Assembly (NCBI GenBank): GCA_022749755.1
Contig: CM040453.1
Span: forward strand, 13,029,368 to 13,093,367
Direction of reading: 5' to 3'
Source of the DNA: Azadirachta indica
Lineage: Eukaryota; Streptophyta; Magnoliopsida; Sapindales; Meliaceae
DNA: 64,000 nucleotides
Position numbers and translations under genes: made by a program. The notes below the pieces were generated by a model, which had not been told where the DNA came from, made no database searches, and saw only the letters and a program-made list of their open reading frames with translations. Of this stretch, positions 59,140 to 64,000 are shown in pieces; the stretch's first letter is position 1, and every line of letters starts with the position of its first letter.

Positions 59140-62100
59140 TGCCTTAAACTTAATTTGGTGACTCATCATAGTTTTCGTAACATACAAAATAAAGCGCATT
59201 GTCATAGGCACACTTGGTGAAGCCATTGTTTTAGAAGCACTTGTCTATTCGACTATTCCATGCCCTTGGTGCTTGCTTTAACCCATTAAGAGCTTTCTTC
59301 ACCTTCAAGACTTTGTCTTCATATCCCTTTACTTTATAGCCCAAAGGTTGCTCAATATAGACTTCTTCTTTGGATACTCCATTAAGAAAAATAGACTTTA
59401 CATCTATTTGATTAATCTTCTAATTATTTTAAGCTGCCAAGGAAATGATTAGTCTAATAGTTTCTAATCGAGCAACAGGAGCAAATACCTCATCATAGTT
59501 AATTACATCTCGTTGACTGTATTTTTTCGTAATAAGTCTTACCTTATATTGTTCAATCTCTCCATTTGTATTATTCTTCACCTTGTACACACATTTGACG
59601 ATGATGGCTTTATATCCTTTAGGAAGAGTAGTGAGTTCTCATGTGTCATTCTTCTCAATGGCCTTGACTTCTTCGTCCATCGTAGCTCTCTATTTATCTT
59701 GTTGCACAATTTCTTAGAAGTTCACAATTTTGCAGTCAGCAAAGAGTCAGAAAAAAGTGAGATTTTCCATCATCTTTTTACCTCGTAGAGATCTTGGAGC
59801 CTCTTTGTATGTTCTTCATTTTTTTTGTTTAAAAAGGATGGTGGTAAATTGCTATCATCAACTCTTATTAGCGAACTAGGTGGTGTTGTAGGTTCTAGTT
59901 AACATTCTTCTTGTTGTCTTATTATTGTCTCCTTATTCTCTTCAAATTGGAGAAAGGAAATTGAAATCATCTATATTAAGACCAAAATCTCATTTCCCTC
60001 TTTATCAAATATCACATCTTGACTAACCACGACCTTTTTGTTGTTCAAGTTGTACAACTTGTAGCCTTTTGAATTTGAGTCATAGTCAATAAAGATAAAA
60101 CTTTCACTTGTATTATCCAGCTTCGTTCTTTTTTTGTCTGATACATGCACATAAGCTATACTTCCAAAAACTCTTAGATGAGAGATGTCGGGCTTTCTTC
60201 CACTCTAAAATTTCTGTGGCGTCTTTCCCATATACTGTGAGTAGAAAATCAGTTGGATAAATACACCGCACATGCCATAGTTTCAGCCAAAAATCTTTTT
60301 GGTAATTTTTTACTTTAGAGAATACTTCGTGCCATGCTGAGGATGGTTCTATTTTTTCTCTCAGCAACGCCATTTTGTTGAGGGATCTCGAAATAGTTAA
60401 AAGACAACGAATTCTATTTGCTTCACAGAACTTTCAAAACTCTTTTAAAGTAAATCCTCCTTCAAAATCGAATCTCATGACCTTAATTTTGCATTCACTT
60501 TTATTCTCTACGAGTACTTTAAACAATTTGAATACTCCAAAAATTTTAGATTTTTCTTTCAAAAAGTGTACTCATTTTTTTCTAAAATAATCATCAATGA
60601 AGAAAAGAAAATAATTACTCTTATCTAGAGAGTTTGGCTTAATAAAACCACATACATCAGTGTGCATGAGTTTAAGTAGCTTTTTGGCTCTAAAAATAAA
60701 CTCTATTGAGAAGCTCATTTTACATTGCTTCCTAAATAAAGATCATTCGCACAACTGGTCAAGATGATTGATGTAAGGCTTCACCATTTTCTTCTTGGAT
60801 AACAGTTTCAAACCTCTAAAATTAAGATGCTCAAGTCAAAATGCCATAACCATGATACATCCTTGTAGCAAACATTTAGACATTTTGTTACATCGTTTTG
60901 AATATTTAACAAAAATATTCTATTTTTGGACATTCCCACCTTTGCAAACTTTTATTGTCTCTTATAAAAAGATTATAATATTTCATATGAATATCATAAC
61001 CTTTTTCTAAGAATTATCTCAGGCTTAAAATATTATTTTTTATATTGGGCATATAATAAACATGTGAAATAAATTAATGTCCTCCATCTTTCAAACAAAT
61101 AAGAGTGTTACCTTTACCTTTTATGGGTATTTTGGACTCATCCCCAAAAGAGACATTGCCACTCACCGATTCATCAAACTCCATAAATATATCCTTACTT
61201 CCACACATGTGATTGATTGCACCAATATCAAGGTACCACGTATTAATGTTGCTACTATTATTGTCCTTAAATGCTAACAATAACGTTTCTTCTTCTTGAC
61301 TTTTTTTTTTCCACATAGTTAGCCTTCTCATTAACTTTATTATTGCAAGCTCTACAATCGGAAGCATAATAACCAAACTTTTGACAATTATAATATTTAA
61401 CTTGAAACTTATTATACCTTGAGTTCGGATTACCTCTTCCACGATCTCTTGTTAAGCTTTATCCTCTTTCACTATTGTTATTGTTACAATTCAAAGGTCG
61501 TCTCCATCCTTATCCACGTCCACATCTACGTCCACGTCCATGGCCTCGTTCTTGACCAATTCCTCTTCCATGTTGGCCTTTCTCATTATCGAAACTTTCT
61601 TTGTTTTCTTTGAAGATAAGCTTTGTTTAGAGAACTTATTCTAAGGCTTCTTACTTACTCTTTTGTCTTTCTTCATATACTTGTAATAAGCTCATGAGTT
61701 CTTCAATGGTTATAAACTCTAAATCTTTTATTTCTTTAATTGTTACAATAATATGCTCAAATTTTAAATCTATGGAATGAAGAATTTTTTCTATAATTCG
61801 AACATTACTTAAACTTTCTCTATTTCTTTGTAATTGATTAACAGCCGTCAAAACTCTAGAAAAGTATTCAGAAATTGATTCACATTCTTTTATATATAAA
61901 TATTCAAACTCACCTCGTAGAGTTTAAAAACGCACCTTCTTCACTCTTTCGGCACCTTTATATAAAGTTTGAAGCATCTCCCATACCTCTTTTGTGGTGG
62001 TTGCATTTAAAACTTTATCAAACCTAACTTCATCCAATGCTTGATAGATGAGATAGAGAGCTTTCCTGTCTCTCTTTCTAAAACCCTTCAAAAGATCTTT

Positions 62101-62285
62101 TTGAACTTGAGTAAGGGTGACCTCACCTTTCGTCACATCAAACCCTTTCTCTACAACTTTTTATGTTTCTTAAGCTCCTTTGCAAAGCTTTCATCTTAAT
62201 ACTCCAATTATCGTAGTTGCTCTTGATAAGCATTGAAACTTATAAGAGAGCTATTCTATTACTTGTCATGATCACTCCACCTTTA

Positions 62286-62296
62286 CTCTGATACCA
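62286..62296 (-). other. primer-binding site
   Basis: TGGTATCAGAG, complementary to the 3' end of initiator tRNA-Met, three bases after the 5' LTR. Confidence 0.85.
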
Positions 62297-62299
62297 CTT

Positions 62300-62730
62300 T
62301 ATTGAAAGGTGTAGAGTTTATATTACAAGAAAAAATAAATTTGTTAGAAATAATTATGGATAAGAAAGAAAGGAGAAGATTACAATTTTATTGATTTCTA
62401 ATTTTTGACTTGACATACAATGAAAGAACTCACTCCTATTTATAGTATGTCACCTCCTTAACCAATTGTTAGAATTATGCCCACACATATTTAATTCAAT
62501 GGTTACAAATTTCTTTATAAAAGTATATATAATAATGTTTAAATATTAACTATAAATATCTAAATATTTACTATATTTATCTAGATTTTTATTATTAAAT
62601 ATCTAGATACTTTTTGTATAAATATTTAGATATTTTCTTTAAAATGTTTACAAACTGGGTCACACTATTTCTAAAACCAAATATTACAAGTCTAATTTAT
62701 TTTGAATCAATTCAAGCTTAATTTTCAATA
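62300..62730 (-). repeat. 5' LTR of Copia element
   Basis: 431 bp on the minus strand, starting TATTGAAAATTAAGC and ending ACCTTTCAATA (both from TGTTG.../...CAACA). It contains extra AT-rich repeats (TATTTAGATA and similar) absent from the 3' LTR. Confidence 0.8.
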
Positions 62731-62788
62731 TCATCAAGGTGATAGCTAAAAGCTTTGTAACTAAAATCACATTTTCTTGTAGTAATTG

Positions 62789-63116
62789 ATATCAGATTAA
62801 ATTATCACTTAATGAAAAATAAATTAAGTTTAACAGGCATGCAATGCAAAATAAAGCTAGCTATAATTAATCGTATGGACTTGATTTCGGTTGTCAATTT
62901 TCGACATAATTTACTAACTATTATAAGTTATGATACTTCAAGATCTAGATGATGGTCGAGATGAAACAAATTATTTTAGAAATATTAAAGTTACTATTAA
63001 GATATAATCTCCATATATTGAACGAATTTTATAGTAGAGAAACACATATATAGGATCAAATATGAAAACTTATTATAAAACCTAATTACTTAGAAGACTA
63101 GAAGCACTTCCCAATA
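62789..63116. other. delta 3' flank
   Basis: 62789-62990 matches 31760-31930 and 46815-46990. No gene. Confidence 0.5.
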
Positions 63117-64000
63117 TCACTCCCTCGAGCAATCAGTTTGTTTAAAGGAGACTGTCTGCTCCTGAGTGTCACAGCCAATCAAGAAGTTGGCCTGCATCAA
63201 GTTACCATAAAGTGGAGGGCCTTCCGAACCTTTGAAAACGAAGCAAGCAACTTCCTTTCTAGTCCTGATGTAATAGTTGAAAATATTCAACTTCAAATCT
63301 CCACCGCCGAAATGTAATGTGATTTCGGGAACTTCACGAACGAAACTATAATTGGAACAGAGATCATGGATGTGATCAGGGTCTGGAATGGGATCTGCCT
63401 CAATCAAACTGGCGATTCCTATGAGCAATAGTGAGTTATACTCTTGTGGCAAGAAGGTCAATGTACTGCCAGAATCAATCATTACGGTACCCACTTACAT
63501 TTCCGTATGAAGAAATGTCGTTGAAAACGATTCTCTGTTGGCTTACACTTATTCCTTCAAGTTTAAGAAAGTAGAAGGTATTGGAATCTCCTGAAATCAA
63601 GGTAGTTGGGACAACTTCAGGACCTGGTGGAACGGTTCCATCTCTACCAAACTTGATTTTGCTTGGATGCTCTGAAAAGAATGGCGTCAAGCAATATGAG
63701 AATTTACCACCTATTGAATTTCCCATCTGAGAAATAAGGGAAACAGGTCCGCGTCCGAGGCCAATAACGCCAGTAGTTCTCGGATCAAAGTTTCCGGAAT
63801 TGTTGTGTCCGCAAAGGTTGTATCAGGAAGTGCCACGGGCTGTCCAGATGTTGAATCCAATGTGACAGTATCAGCAGCAAGGTTTCCCTTTGGGAAGGAA
63901 TTATCCTCGTCAAAAGACTCGTAAAAGCATTTCAAGTCATCGGAGCAAGAGGTTTCTCGCAGAAACGAGCAATGCCTCGAGAAGAAGGGAGATCTTCGTA
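63117..64000 (-). pseudogene. aspartic protease pseudogene (delta copy, unit C), 5' end outside window
   Basis: A minus-strand protease of a fourth subtype, ending FKQTDCSRE with the stop at 63117-63119. The second catalytic motif DSGSTLTFLP is present. Lesions include a frameshift near 63490 just before that motif. A 4-bp deletion near 63813 removes part of the FGCGH motif, and there is a further frameshift near 63965-63990 in the Cys-rich insert. The first catalytic motif and signal peptide lie beyond the right edge. The related fragment in unit B at 47236 is much shorter. Confidence 0.88.

Larger units (their letters stand above)
58779..62730 (-). mobile_element. Copia-type LTR retrotransposon, internally deleted
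   Basis: A minus-strand element flanked by TCATA (58774-58778) and TCATC (62731-62735). Gag occupies about 62260-61660 (UBN2-like, LNATTTKEVWEMLQTLYKG) and a damaged zinc knuckle about 61400-61350. The protease region is at about 61250-61090 (WYLDIGAINHMCG, with Ile in place of the usual Ser/Thr). The integrase C-terminal part is at about 60370-60010. The first part of reverse transcriptase is at about 59560-59160. The rest of RT, including the YVDD motif, and RNase H are missing. Several frameshifts and stops interrupt the frame. Defective. Confidence 0.88.
58681..62785. mobile_element. CACTA-like MITE carrying a nested Copia element
   Basis: The outer parts (58681-58773 and 62736-62785) together form a small element. 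The right end complement is TTACTACAAGAAAATGTG, close to the CACTACAAGAAAA terminus common in plant CACTA elements. The left end is CTTATAAGAAAAATAAC. Flanks are TTG (58678-58680 and 62786-62788), a 3-bp duplication. Units A (about 31755) and B (about 46810) read uninterrupted AATTTGTTTTTGA(T/C)ATC at this place, so both are empty sites. Confidence 0.6.

Overview
This window looks like nuclear DNA of a eudicot plant. Intergenic sequence is very AT-rich. Tau-class glutathione S-transferase (GST) genes carry the one-intron structure usual for that class. There is a large family of intronless secreted aspartic proteases of the nepenthesin/CDR1 type. Plant transposons of several kinds are present (Copia LTR elements, LINE fragments, MITEs, a CACTA-like element, a SINE-like element), plus a relic of an endogenous plant pararetrovirus. 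The species cannot be named from sequence alone.

Layout. (1) 1-9 kb is a tandem cluster of tau GSTs on the + strand: a broken copy at the left edge, intact genes at 3497-4228 and 5184-5967, and a broken copy at 8048-8818. Pararetrovirus fragments lie at 1.4-2.35 kb. (2) 9.9-17.6 kb holds an intact aspartic protease (9904-11190, minus), a decayed GST split by AT-rich DNA (12.07-13.35 kb), a decayed protease (13415-14701, minus) and a partial duplication of the protease upstream region (16.2-17.6 kb). (3) About 19.4 kb to the right edge is a threefold tandem segmental duplication of roughly 13-15 kb per unit, called A (from about 19.4 kb), B (from about 32.8 kb) and C (from about 47.9 kb). The ancestral unit seems to have carried four protease genes: alpha (+), beta (+), gamma (-) and delta (-). 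Alpha is intact only in A. Beta has one 2-bp frameshift in A, is heavily broken in B and missing in C. Gamma is intact in A and C but split by a solo Copia LTR in B. Delta survives only as a fragment in B and a pseudogene in C.

The protease genes that still look functional are 9904-11190, 21141-22496, 28130-29452 and 56066-57391. All encode a signal peptide, a short propeptide, both catalytic Asp motifs (DTG and DSG) and the Cys-rich nepenthesin-type insert. They should be secreted, apoplastic proteases; relatives such as Arabidopsis CDR1 act in defence signalling. The GSTs should be cytosolic detoxification or stress enzymes. The two families are neighbours and not an operon.

The main interest is evolutionary. 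Comparing the three units gives empty-site evidence for most insertions (LINEs, MULE-like MITEs, a CACTA-like element with a Copia nested inside). It also shows mosaic gamma genes that look like products of gene conversion or unequal crossing-over. I found no convincing previously undescribed molecular system. The best candidates for novelty are the long-terminal-inverted-repeat elements, the repeat-bearing Copia LTR and the mosaic protease genes.
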